Shown here one piece after another: positions 26,772 through 35,229 of a stretch of 64,000 bases of DNA. The translations under genes and the position numbers were made by a program. Under the pieces are notes generated by a model that made no database searches, was not told the origin of the DNA, and worked only from the letters and a program-made list of their open reading frames with translations. The DNA is taken from the NCBI GenBank assembly GCA_021733925.1, contig JAIPJY010000011.1:84756-148755 (forward strand), written 5' to 3'. This stretch comes from Prosthecobacter sp. Its GTDB lineage: Bacteria; Verrucomicrobiota; Verrucomicrobiia; Verrucomicrobiales; Verrucomicrobiaceae. Each line of letters starts with the position of its first letter. Within the stretch, counting starts at the first letter, position 1.

Positions 26772-28565
26772 ATGCCCGCCGCCGCCACGATCACCAACAT
26801 CTCCTGCTATCAATTCGCCGAACTTTCCGGATTGAAGGACCTGCGCGCACAACTGCTGGAGCACTGCAAAGGCTGGGGGCTCAAGGGCACGATTTTGCTG
26901 AGCACGGAAGGCATCAACATGTTCGTGGCCGGGGTGCGGGAGAATGTGGATGCACTCGTGGATGAGCTGCGCGGCATTCCGGGGCTGGCAGGACTGAAGC
27001 CGAAATACAGCGAGAGCGCGGAGCAGCCGTTCCGCCGCATGCTGGTGCGCATCAAGCAGGAGATCATCGCCTTCGGGGTCGAGGGCATCGAACCAGCGAA
27101 GTACACCTCGCCACGCTTGGAGCCCAAGGTCCTGAAACAGTGGCTGGATGAAGGCCGCCCGGTGATTCTGTATGACACACGCAATGATTACGAAGTGAAG
27201 CTTGGCACCTTCAAAGGTGCCGTCGTGGCAGGGGTCGATTCCTTCCGCCAATTCCCCGAGGCCGTGCGCAAGCTGCCACCGGAGATGAAGAAGGCGGAGA
27301 TCGTATCTTTCTGCACCGGCGGCATCCGCTGCGAAAAAGCCGCCCCCTTCATGGAGCGTGAGGGCTTTGAGCATGTGTGGCAGCTTGAAGGCGGCATTTT
27401 GAAGTACTTCGAGGAATGCGGCAGCGCTCACTATGACGGCGAATGCTTTGTCTTCGACCAACGCGTAGGCGTCGATCCCGGCCTGCATGAGACGGCCTCC
27501 TCACAGTGCTTCGCCTGTCAGACACCTCTCACAGCCGAAGAGCAGGCAGATCCTCGCTATGTGGAGCACGTCTCCTGCCCGTACTGCTTCAAAACCTCCG
27601 AAGAACAGCAGCGCGAGAATCTGGCGCAGCGCCATGCGGCGATCCGCCAGGCGGTAACACCGCTGCCGGGCAGTGTGCCTTATGATCAAACGCGGCCGCT
27701 GAACGTGCCGGAGGCCTGCGATCACGGCACGATCTTGGACTGCCTCTGCCATGTGATGCCGCACATCCCGCGTGAGCAATGGCTCGCGGTCTGCGAAGAA
27801 GGACGCATCGTGACGGATGATCAGGTGATCGTGCCGGCACATCAAATCGTGCGTGCCGGAGAGCGCTACCTGCACCTGAAGCCTGCGCAGCGTGAGCCGG
27901 ATGTGAATGCGGACATCCGCGTGCTGTTTGAAGATGAGGCGATCATCGTGCTCAACAAACCCGCGCCGCTGCCTGTGCATGTGGGCGGCAGGTTCAACCG
28001 CAACACGCTGCAGTTCATCCTCAACACCGTCTGGCATCCGCTGAAACCTCGTAGCGTCCATCGATTGGATGCCAACACGACTGGCGTGACCGTGCTGTGC
28101 AAGACGCGGCACTTCGCCAGCTTTGTGCAGCCGCAGTTTGAGCGTGGCGAAGTCGAAAAACTCTATCTCGCCCGCGTGAAGGGGCACCCGCCGCAGGATG
28201 CCTTCGTCTGCGATGCTCCCATCAGCGGCGAAGCTGGCAAACTGGGTGGGCGCAACGTCGATGCCGAAGGACAAGAGGCCAAAACCGAGTTCCGCGTGCT
28301 GCGACGTGACGCCGATGGCACCGCACTCCTTGAGGCGCGTCCGCTCACCGGGCGGACGAATCAAATCCGCATCCACCTCTGGCATCTCGGATTCCCGATC
28401 ATTGGTGATGCCGCCTATCTGGCCGATGGCGCAGTCGGCGAGACACAGACCCTGGCTGTGGGCGATCCGCCGCTCTGCCTGCATGCCCTGCGCATCGTGT
28501 TCACACATCCTTTGACGAAGGAACGCGTGACGTTTGCCACGGAGCCGCCAGAATGGGCGGCATGA
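26772..28565 (+). CDS. TrhO-RluA fusion: tRNA U34 hydroxylase plus pseudouridine synthase
   Basis: 597 aa from ATG 26772 (a GTG at 26754 would add 6 residues). N-terminal half: TrhO/YceA, with an acylphosphatase-like domain (1-100), a rhodanese domain with active site C181 in CTGGIRCEKA, and a zinc-ribbon-like pair CFAC (246-249) and CPYC (269-272). C-terminal half: S4-like segment (about 318-372) and an RluA-type pseudouridine synthase with catalytic HRLDANTTG (D433) and GRTNQIRIHLWHLG. TrhO hydroxylates U34 of tRNA; RluA-type enzymes isomerise uridines in tRNA or rRNA. The frame is continuous. Next gene overlaps its stop (ATGA). Confidence 0.9.
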   Translation: MPAAATITNISCYQFAELSGLKDLRAQLLEHCKGWGLKGTILLSTEGINMFVAGVRENVDALVDELRGIPGLAGLKPKYSESAEQPFRRMLVRIKQEIIAFGVEGIEPAKYTSPRLEPKVLKQWLDEGRPVILYDTRNDYEVKLGTFKGAVVAGVDSFRQFPEAVRKLPPEMKKAEIVSFCTGGIRCEKAAPFMEREGFEHVWQLEGGILKYFEECGSAHYDGECFVFDQRVGVDPGLHETASSQCFACQTPLTAEEQADPRYVEHVSCPYCFKTSEEQQRENLAQRHAAIRQAVTPLPGSVPYDQTRPLNVPEACDHGTILDCLCHVMPHIPREQWLAVCEEGRIVTDDQVIVPAHQIVRAGERYLHLKPAQREPDVNADIRVLFEDEAIIVLNKPAPLPVHVGGRFNRNTLQFILNTVWHPLKPRSVHRLDANTTGVTVLCKTRHFASFVQPQFERGEVEKLYLARVKGHPPQDAFVCDAPISGEAGKLGGRNVDAEGQEAKTEFRVLRRDADGTALLEARPLTGRTNQIRIHLWHLGFPIIGDAAYLADGAVGETQTLAVGDPPLCLHALRIVFTHPLTKERVTFATEPPEWAA

Positions 28566-29782
28566 ACCGCACGCTTGCTGATCCCACTTATCGCCAGAGC
28601 CTGAAGACGCTCTACCGCGACACGTTGCTGCACGACGTGATGCCGTTCTGGATGCGGCATGGCATGGATCCTGAGTTTGACGGCATCATCACCTCACTGG
28701 ACCGCGATGGATCGATTTTGGACACGGACAAGAGCATCTGGTTCCAGGGACGTGCCGCGTGGACACTGGCAACGCTGTACAACACCGTGGAGAAACGCAG
28801 CGACTGGATCGAGGCGGCGGGATCGTGCCTGGCGTTTCTGGAGAAGCACGGCTACGCGACGGATGGCAAAATGTTCTTCACCGTGACACGCGAAGGCAGG
28901 CCGCTGCGGATGCGGCGCTATGTGTTCAGTGAAGCGTTTGCGGCCATTGCCCATGCAGCCTATGCGAAGGCCACTGGCGATGAAAGCTATGCCGAGCGAG
29001 CCAAGAAGGACTTCGCCACTTATTTGAAATTCTCCTTCGAGAAAGGTCTCATGCACCCGAAGATCGAGCCGAACACGCGGCCCATGATGAGCATCGGCGC
29101 AGTGATGATCGGCATCGCCACAGCGCAAGAACTTCGCGCCAACCTGGGTGATGTGAAGATTTCAGGGCATAGCTGCTCCGAGTGGGCGGACCGCTTCATT
29201 TTGGAGATCCAGCAGTTCTTCTTCAAACCGGACATCGGTGCATTGATGGAGGTCGTTTCACCAGATGGATCTCTCATAGACCATTTCGACGGGCGCACGC
29301 TGAATCCGGGCCATGCCCTGGAGTGTGCGTGGTTCATCCTGCATGAGGGTCGCTGGCGCGGTGAAAAAAGCTACCTCAAGCTTGGTCTGGAGATCCTCGA
29401 CTGCATGTGGCAGCGCGGCTGGGACGAGGAACACGGCGGACTCTTCCATTTCCGCGATGTGCAGGGCAAACCGGTGCAGGAATACTGGCACGACATGAAA
29501 TTCTGGTGGCCGCACAACGAGGCCATCATCGCCACGCATCTGGCCTGGCACATCACGGGGGATGCCAAGTACGCGCAGTGGCACCAGCAAGTGCATGACT
29601 GGAGCTTCGCGCATTTCCCCGACCCGACACACGGCGAATGGTTCGGCTATCTGCATCGTGATGGCACACCTTCGTCCCAGCTGAAGGGCAACATGTGGAA
29701 GGGGCCGTTCCATCTTCCGCGCATGCTTTGGTATTGCGGGCAATTGCTGGAAGAACACGGCACCCCGTCAGAATCCCTGTAA
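28562..29782 (+). CDS. AGE-family sugar epimerase
   Basis: 406 aa from the ATG at 28562, which overlaps the previous stop; an ATG at 28553 would add 3 residues. N-acylglucosamine 2-epimerase/mannose-type (alpha/alpha)6 barrel: FWMRHGMDPEFDGI, KSIWFQGRAAWTLATLY, RRYVFSEAFAAIAHA, LNPGHALECAWFILHE and KFWWPHNEAIIATHLAW, with the conserved histidines used for epimerisation. Substrate could be N-acetylmannosamine, mannose or cellobiose; sequence alone does not decide. Coupled to the tRNA-modification gene, with no obvious shared function. Confidence 0.88.
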   Translation: MNRTLADPTYRQSLKTLYRDTLLHDVMPFWMRHGMDPEFDGIITSLDRDGSILDTDKSIWFQGRAAWTLATLYNTVEKRSDWIEAAGSCLAFLEKHGYATDGKMFFTVTREGRPLRMRRYVFSEAFAAIAHAAYAKATGDESYAERAKKDFATYLKFSFEKGLMHPKIEPNTRPMMSIGAVMIGIATAQELRANLGDVKISGHSCSEWADRFILEIQQFFFKPDIGALMEVVSPDGSLIDHFDGRTLNPGHALECAWFILHEGRWRGEKSYLKLGLEILDCMWQRGWDEEHGGLFHFRDVQGKPVQEYWHDMKFWWPHNEAIIATHLAWHITGDAKYAQWHQQVHDWSFAHFPDPTHGEWFGYLHRDGTPSSQLKGNMWKGPFHLPRMLWYCGQLLEEHGTPSESL

Positions 29783-29840
29783 CAATAGCCTGAGAGCGGG
29801 GTTGAGCACCTGAGCGGCGCCCGCTAGATTCATCCCACCC

Positions 29841-30893
29841 ATGGCCATTTCCATCGACGACATCCTCCAAGCCGCCGAAGAGCATCAGGCGAGCGATATT
29901 TTCCTGCAGGAGGGCGAGGTGCCGCGAATGAAGATCGCCGAACAGCTCATGATTTTTGGCGACGAGCCGCTGCTGCTGCCACAGATGGCCGGGCTCTGGC
30001 AGGCCTGCGGCGGGGATACGCTCAATGATACGGACCGTGACTCCGGACTGGTCTCCCGCACCCACGTGCGCTTCCGTGTCAATCTGCACAAAGTACTGGG
30101 CCGCATGGCGGCTGTACTGCGCCGCATCCGCACGGATATTCCAGCCCTGAACACTCTGGGCGCGCCGGACTGGCTGCTGCAACGCTGGGCGCAGAAACAA
30201 AACGGCATGATTCTCGTCACCGGTGCCACGGGTCAGGGCAAGTCAACCACGCTGGCGGCGCTGTTGCAGTGGATGAATGAAAACATCGCCCGTCACGTGG
30301 TGACGATCGAGGATCCCGTGGAGTACATTTTTTCCAATAACCGCTGCCTGTTTACGCAGCGTGAGGTGGGCCGCGACACGCCGAACTTTGCCCGCGGGCT
30401 GCGCAGTGCCATGCGTCAGGCGCCGGATGTGATCTTTGTGGGGGAAATCCGCGACCAGGAAACGGCCCTCACCGCGCTCCAGGCCTGCGAGACCGGCCAT
30501 CTCGTGCTCGCCTCGTTGCATTCCGCCAACGTCTCCGAAACTATGGAGCGTTTTGTGAATCTCTTCCCGCAGGATCAGATCGGCATGGGTCTGCACATGC
30601 TGGCACACCAACTGGTCGGAGTTTTGTGTCAAAAACTCGTCCAAAATGTCCATGGCAAGCTCTTCATGCTGACAGAATACATGGAAAATGGCGGAGCAGC
30701 ACGTGACTGGATCGCGAAGCGCAGCATGGCAAACATCACGGACTACATGAGCCGTGGCAGCGACCCCAACACGCGCACATTCCTGCAGTCCACCGTTGCA
30801 GCCTTCCAGAGCGGCATCATCTCCGAAGAAGAAGCGGTCGCCTCCACCGGCAACGAGGCTGAATTCCGCCGCGCTGCCCGTGGCATTTCCTGA
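29841..30893 (+). CDS. PilT-family type IV pilus ATPase, first copy
   Basis: 350-aa secretion ATPase of the PilT/PilU branch that powers pilus retraction (twitching). Walker A GATGQGKST, Asp box region TIEDPVEYIF, Walker B VIFVGEIRD, His box TGHLVLASLHSAN. The C terminus (DYMSRGSDPNTRTFLQS) is family-like. It lies 15 bp upstream of a second PilT-type gene; such pairs commonly encode PilT and PilU. No pilin or platform genes are in the window. Confidence 0.9.
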   Translation: MAISIDDILQAAEEHQASDIFLQEGEVPRMKIAEQLMIFGDEPLLLPQMAGLWQACGGDTLNDTDRDSGLVSRTHVRFRVNLHKVLGRMAAVLRRIRTDIPALNTLGAPDWLLQRWAQKQNGMILVTGATGQGKSTTLAALLQWMNENIARHVVTIEDPVEYIFSNNRCLFTQREVGRDTPNFARGLRSAMRQAPDVIFVGEIRDQETALTALQACETGHLVLASLHSANVSETMERFVNLFPQDQIGMGLHMLAHQLVGVLCQKLVQNVHGKLFMLTEYMENGGAARDWIAKRSMANITDYMSRGSDPNTRTFLQSTVAAFQSGIISEEEAVASTGNEAEFRRAARGIS

Positions 30894-30907
30894 CCCCCTG
30901 ATTTAAC

Positions 30908-32002
30908 ATGCGCTCTCACGACCTCATTGAATACCTTGCCATGGTCACAGATCAGGGCGGCTCGGATCTGCACCTCAGCGTGGGTGCCGCGCCCACGGCG
31001 CGCATCTTCGGCCAGCTCCAGCCGCTGACGGATGAGATCCTCGACATCGGCGACGTTCGCGACCTGGTTTTTGGTGTCCTCAAGGAAACCCAACGCGCCA
31101 AACTGGAGCAGGACTGGGAGCTGGATTTCGCCATTCAGGTGGAAAACCTCGGACGCTTCCGTGGCAATGCCTGCTACGTGGTCGGCCGCGTCGAAGCCTC
31201 CTTTCGCTTCATTCCTGAGGTGATCCCTGAACTGCGTGATCTTGGACACGGCCCGACGGTGGAAAGCCTGTGCAACCTGCGCGACGGCCTGATCCTCGTC
31301 ACCGGTACCAGCAACTCCGGCAAAACGACCACGCTGAGCTCGATGACGCAGCAGATCTCACGGGAGCGGCAAGTTAACATCGTCAGCATCGAAGACCCCA
31401 TCGAGTACGTGTTCAAACATTCGCGCAGCCTCATACGGCAGCGCCAGGTGGGCAGTGACACACACTCCTTTGCGCAGGCCCTGCGCAGCGCGCTGCGTCA
31501 GGATGCGAATGTCATCATCATCAGCGAACTGCGTGATCTCGAGACCATCAGCACCGCCCTTACCGCCGCCGAGACAGGCCACCTCGTGATCAGCACCCTG
31601 CACACCCAGGACGCTCCTTCGACCGTCATGCGTGTGATGGATGCCTTCCCGGAAGATCAGCAGGACTTTGTGGCCTCACAGCTGGCCAACTGCCTGCAAG
31701 GCGTGATCTGTCAGAACCTGATGCCGCGGCTTGATCAAGAGGGACGGGTGATGGCCTCGGAAATCATGGTCAACAACCCGGGCATCGCCTCCTGCATCCG
31801 CTCCCGCCGGCTCCAGCAGCTTCCCAGCCTGATTCAAATCGGTGCCAACGACGGCATGCACACCATTGATGACAGCGTGACCCATCTCGCGATTCACGGC
31901 TTCATTTCACTCGACGATGCGCTGCTGCGTGCACGTGACAAAAATTTTGTAACCACCAGCTACGAGCGCAAGATGCGGGAGCGTGAAGCTCGGCAGCGCT
32001 GA
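30908..32002 (+). CDS. PilT-family type IV pilus ATPase, second copy
   Basis: 364-aa PilT/PilU homologue. N-terminal region GGSDLHLSVGAAPTARIFGQL is the classic PilT opening. Walker A reads GTSNSGKTTT (usual GPTGSGKSTT) and Walker B VIIISELRD (usual ILxGEMRD), so both are slightly non-standard although the key Lys, Glu and Asp remain. His box TGHLVISTLHTQDA is intact. Cotranscribed with the first copy; the operon ends at a strong terminator 11 bp downstream. Confidence 0.9.
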   Translation: MRSHDLIEYLAMVTDQGGSDLHLSVGAAPTARIFGQLQPLTDEILDIGDVRDLVFGVLKETQRAKLEQDWELDFAIQVENLGRFRGNACYVVGRVEASFRFIPEVIPELRDLGHGPTVESLCNLRDGLILVTGTSNSGKTTTLSSMTQQISRERQVNIVSIEDPIEYVFKHSRSLIRQRQVGSDTHSFAQALRSALRQDANVIIISELRDLETISTALTAAETGHLVISTLHTQDAPSTVMRVMDAFPEDQQDFVASQLANCLQGVICQNLMPRLDQEGRVMASEIMVNNPGIASCIRSRRLQQLPSLIQIGANDGMHTIDDSVTHLAIHGFISLDDALLRARDKNFVTTSYERKMREREARQR

Positions 32003-32013
32003 AGCACAAAAAA

Positions 32014-32043
32014 GCGGAACCCGTTTCCCGGTTCCGCCTTTTC
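32014..32043 (+). terminator. Intrinsic terminator after the pilT pair
   Basis: Stem GCGGAACC (32014-32021) with GGTTCCGC (32030-32037), 8-nt loop, then CTTTTC; preceded by a run of A. It may also help terminate the convergent minus-strand gene at 32073. Confidence 0.85.
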
Positions 32044-32072
32044 AAACGCTGAGCGAGTCAGCAACGTGGTCA

Positions 32073-32252
32073 TTACTTGTTCTTGGCGTCGAACTTGGCT
32101 TTGCATTTTTCGCAGCAGAAGGCGACGGTTTTGCCGTCTTTGCCGGTGCTGGTGATGCTGGAGTCAGCAGGCTTGCCGCTGATCGGGCATTTGTCGGCGG
32201 CCATGGCGATCGAAGTGATTGAGAGGGCGCAGATGGTGAGCAGTGTTTTCAT
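32073..32252 (-). CDS. Small secreted YHS/TRASH-like metal-binding protein
   Basis: 59 aa from ATG 32252, with a signal peptide (LLTICALSITSIAMA) leaving about 40 residues. The mature peptide has CPISGKPAD near its start and FCCEKCKAKF near its end, the layout of TRASH/YHS-type heavy-metal-binding domains (paired cysteines plus aromatic). Likely binds copper or another soft metal in the periplasm; this is by motif only. An 8-bp perfect palindrome lies 21 nt upstream of the start. Confidence 0.7.
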   Translation of the reverse strand: MKTLLTICALSITSIAMAADKCPISGKPADSSITSTGKDGKTVAFCCEKCKAKFDAKNK

Positions 32253-32273
32253 CGAGGTATGTGGGTATGGGTG

Positions 32274-32295
32274 TGGCCGGTGAAATGACCGGCCA
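32274..32295. repeat. 8-bp palindrome upstream of the YHS-like gene
   Basis: TGGCCGGT and ACCGGCCA (32274-32281 and 32288-32295) form a perfect inverted repeat with a 6-nt loop, just upstream of the start of the minus-strand metal-binding peptide gene. It could be an operator or a 5'-UTR hairpin. Confidence 0.4.
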
Positions 32296-32394
32296 GTGCT
32301 CGAAACGTATGAAACCGGGCGTTTCTTATAGGTCTTCGATCTTTCCCTGACCAACCGCCGTGGCACCAGCCGCGCTCTTTCAATACGTCCAGCC

Positions 32395-33738
32395 ATGAGT
32401 TTCCTCTCCCGTGAAGCCACCGTCGCCAGCCCCGGATTCAGCCGCTGGCTCGTCCCGCCCTCCGCCATTGCTGTTCACATGTGCATCGGACAGGTGTATG
32501 GTTTCAGTGTGTTCAAGAAGCCGCTGGCCAGGGCGCTGGGCATCACCGCACCCATTCCCGGTGACTGGAGCGTGGCCGAAATTGGCGTGGCGTACTCGAT
32601 CGCGCTCGCCCTGCTCGGGCTGTCTGCAGCGTTCTTTGGCAAGTGGGTCGAACGCAGCGGGCCGCGTAAAACGATGCTCGCCAGTTTGCTCTTCTTTTGC
32701 GGTGGTTTGGTGCTTACCGCGCTGGCCGTGCACTGGCACCAGCTCTGGCTGCTGTATGCGGGTTATGGGTTGATCGGCGGCATCGGACTGGGCCTGGGTT
32801 ACATTGCACCCGTCTCCACCCTGATGAAATGGTTCCCTGACCGCCCCGGCATGGCCACCGGCATGGCGATCATGGGCTTTGGCGGCGGCGCGCTCATCGG
32901 CGGCCCGCTGGCTGAGGAGTTGATGAAGTACTTTGCCACCGACGTCTCCGTCGGGGCCATTGAGGCGCTGCTGGTGATGGCGGGGCTCTATGCCGTCTCG
33001 ATGCTGTTTGGTGCTATGATCGTCCGTGTGCCGCCGGAAGGCTGGAAACCCGCAGGCTGGGTGCCGACGGAACATGTCTCAAAACTAGTGACAACAGCAA
33101 ATGTCTCCGTGGACACAGCCTGGAAGACACCGCAGTTCTGGCTGCTCTGGGTTGTGCTCTGCATGAATGTGAGCGCCGGCATTGGCATTCTCGGCCAGGC
33201 CTCGCCCATGATTCAGGACATGTTCAAGGTCACGCCTGAGGCTGCGGCCGGATACGTCGGCCTGCTTTCACTCTGCAATCTCGGCGGCCGGTTTTTCTGG
33301 TCCTCCATGTCCGACTTCATCGGGCGCAAGGGCATCTACTGCATCTACTTCATTCTCGGGGCCGCCTTGTATGCCAGCGTACCATGGATTCAGGGCCAGG
33401 GCAGCGTGACGCTCTTCGTCGTGGCCACCGGGTTGATCCTCACGATGTATGGCGGTGGTTTTGCCACGATCCCGGCGTACCTGCGCGATCTCTTTGGCAG
33501 CTATCAGGTCGGCGCGATCCATGGCCGTCTCATCACCGCCTGGTCGGTGGCGGCGATTCTTGGGCCCCAGCTCATGGACCGCCTTTCCATGGCCAACAAA
33601 AAAGTCATGCCGCCGGAACAGGCTTACAACTCGATCTTTCACCTCATGGTCGGCCTGCTCGTCGTCGGTTTGATCTCCAACCTGCTCGTCCGCCCCGTCG
33701 ATCCCAAGCACCACCTCGCTGAAAACGCCCAAGCCTGA
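32395..33738 (+). CDS. OFA-type MFS transporter
   Basis: 447-aa, 12-TM major facilitator of the oxalate/formate antiporter branch. Features: VHMCIGQVYGFSVFKKPL in the first helix, GKWVERSGPRKTM loop (motif A-like), GLGLGYIAPVSTLMKWFPDRPGMATG (typical OFA signature), and the second-half motif SDFIGRKGIY. Substrate is probably a small carboxylate, not determinable here. A 39-residue partner gene follows 6 bp after the stop. Confidence 0.85.
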   Translation: MSFLSREATVASPGFSRWLVPPSAIAVHMCIGQVYGFSVFKKPLARALGITAPIPGDWSVAEIGVAYSIALALLGLSAAFFGKWVERSGPRKTMLASLLFFCGGLVLTALAVHWHQLWLLYAGYGLIGGIGLGLGYIAPVSTLMKWFPDRPGMATGMAIMGFGGGALIGGPLAEELMKYFATDVSVGAIEALLVMAGLYAVSMLFGAMIVRVPPEGWKPAGWVPTEHVSKLVTTANVSVDTAWKTPQFWLLWVVLCMNVSAGIGILGQASPMIQDMFKVTPEAAAGYVGLLSLCNLGGRFFWSSMSDFIGRKGIYCIYFILGAALYASVPWIQGQGSVTLFVVATGLILTMYGGGFATIPAYLRDLFGSYQVGAIHGRLITAWSVAAILGPQLMDRLSMANKKVMPPEQAYNSIFHLMVGLLVVGLISNLLVRPVDPKHHLAENAQA

Positions 33739-33744
33739 CTCACC

Positions 33745-33864
33745 ATGAAAGCCCTCACCCTTCTCCTCGCCTGGACATGGATCACCGTGCCGCTCGGCTG
33801 GGGCGTGTATCAGTCTGTGCAGAAATCGTTGCCGCTGTTTGGCATCACGGCAGTTGCGAAGTAG
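33745..33864 (+). CDS. Small MFS-associated subunit (39 aa)
   Basis: Single predicted transmembrane helix: starts MKALTLLLAWTWITVPLGWG and ends PLFGITAVAK. The WxxVPLGWGVYxSxxKxLPLF pattern matches the small-subunit peptides found just after OFA-type MFS genes in many bacteria. It starts 6 bp after the transporter stop, so it is cotranscribed and probably binds the transporter. Confidence 0.7.
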   Translation: MKALTLLLAWTWITVPLGWGVYQSVQKSLPLFGITAVAK

Positions 33865-33891
33865 TGCAGGCATCGCTTTGTTGCGCCCCAC

Positions 33892-35190
33892 ATGCTTTCG
33901 AACGTTACTTTCTTTCTCGCCCGCCGCTACCTGCGCGCGAAGCGTTCGTTTGTCTCGGTCATCACCGTTATCTCCATCCTCGGTGTCGCGGTCGGCGTGC
34001 TGATGATGATCGTGGTCAGTTCGGTCATGAAGGGTTTCGAAGGTGAGTTCCGCAAAACGCTCATCGGTTCAGAGCCGCACATGCTGCTGCATCCGCTGGA
34101 TAATAAGCCCACCGATGCCAAATCCGCAGCCGACGTGCTCGCCAAGGTGCGCCTGCAGCCGGATGTGCTCGCCGCCAGCAGTTACATCGGCAGCTCGATG
34201 TTTGCGGAGCGCGATGGCCTGCAGTCCGGCATGGATGTCCTGGGACTGCCGGAGGATGGCGCGAAATTTTACATGGCCAAGGTCGCCAAACACAAGGGCG
34301 AAGGCTCACTGGAGCTCACTCCCGGCGGTGTGGTCAGTGCCGATTACGTGGCGGGCGGACTCAATGCGCATCCCGGAGACATGATCAGCGTCTATGCCTC
34401 CAGCAATGTCACCAGCGCGGTGAAACGTTTCCGCATCGCCTCAGATGAGCAGGATGAAACGAAGCGCCATGCCGCCTATGAGGAGATCAAGCTGAATCCC
34501 AGGGAGATCAAGCTGCTGGGCACCACGCGGATGGAATCCGCCGGCACCTACGGCTACGTCACCCTCGAAACAGCGCAGGAGATCTTCGGCTTTGGCGATC
34601 AGGTCAGCGGTGTGCTTATCGAATTAAAACAGCCGGGCGAGGTTAAGGAAGTGATCAATCGCTTCACTGCTGCGGGAGTTGTTCCCGCCACATGGACAGC
34701 CTCGCTGTGGACCGATGCTGGAGATGCGCGCCTGGCCGCGATGAGCAATGAACGTGTGATGATGTGGATCGTGCTTCTGATCATCGCCGTCGTCGCCGCA
34801 TTCTCGGTGATGAACACGACGATCACCGTCACGACGCAGAAAAGGCGTGAGATTGGTGTGCTGACCGCGCTCGGCTCGCGGCAGAGTCAGATCATTGGCA
34901 TCTTTGTTTCACAGGCCGCCTTCGTTGGCATTCTCGGAACGCTGGTGGGACTTGTGCTCAGTGGACTTGTGCTGCAGTTCCGTGATGACATTCGCATGGG
35001 CATTGCGGTCTTGAGTGGCGGCAGTGCCAACGCCGACTCCGGCATGTTCCTCGCCACCATCCCGGCCCAGATCGAACCTTGGTTCATCGTCGTCACCTGC
35101 CTGGGATCCATCACATTCTGCCTGCTCGCCGCTCTGCCACCTGCATGGCTGGCATCTCGCGTGGACCCTGCGGTGGCGCTGCGGGACTGA
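33892..35190 (+). CDS. LolC/LolE-type lipoprotein-releasing ABC permease, copy 1
   Basis: 432 aa, MacB/FtsX-like permease: an N-terminal helix after FLARRYLRAKRSFVSVITVISILGV, a large periplasmic MacB-PCD-like domain, and three C-terminal helices (MMWIVLLIIAVVAAFSVMNTT, ITVTTQKRREIGVLTALGSR). LolCE with the ATPase LolD extracts lipoproteins from the inner membrane. A second copy follows 39 bp downstream, consistent with a LolC-LolE heterodimer. No lolD gene lies in the window. Confidence 0.88.
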   Translation: MLSNVTFFLARRYLRAKRSFVSVITVISILGVAVGVLMMIVVSSVMKGFEGEFRKTLIGSEPHMLLHPLDNKPTDAKSAADVLAKVRLQPDVLAASSYIGSSMFAERDGLQSGMDVLGLPEDGAKFYMAKVAKHKGEGSLELTPGGVVSADYVAGGLNAHPGDMISVYASSNVTSAVKRFRIASDEQDETKRHAAYEEIKLNPREIKLLGTTRMESAGTYGYVTLETAQEIFGFGDQVSGVLIELKQPGEVKEVINRFTAAGVVPATWTASLWTDAGDARLAAMSNERVMMWIVLLIIAVVAAFSVMNTTITVTTQKRREIGVLTALGSRQSQIIGIFVSQAAFVGILGTLVGLVLSGLVLQFRDDIRMGIAVLSGGSANADSGMFLATIPAQIEPWFIVVTCLGSITFCLLAALPPAWLASRVDPAVALRD

Positions 35191-35229
35191 TCGCAAGCGT
35201 CCTCCATCCTAACGATTTCCAAGCCTCTC

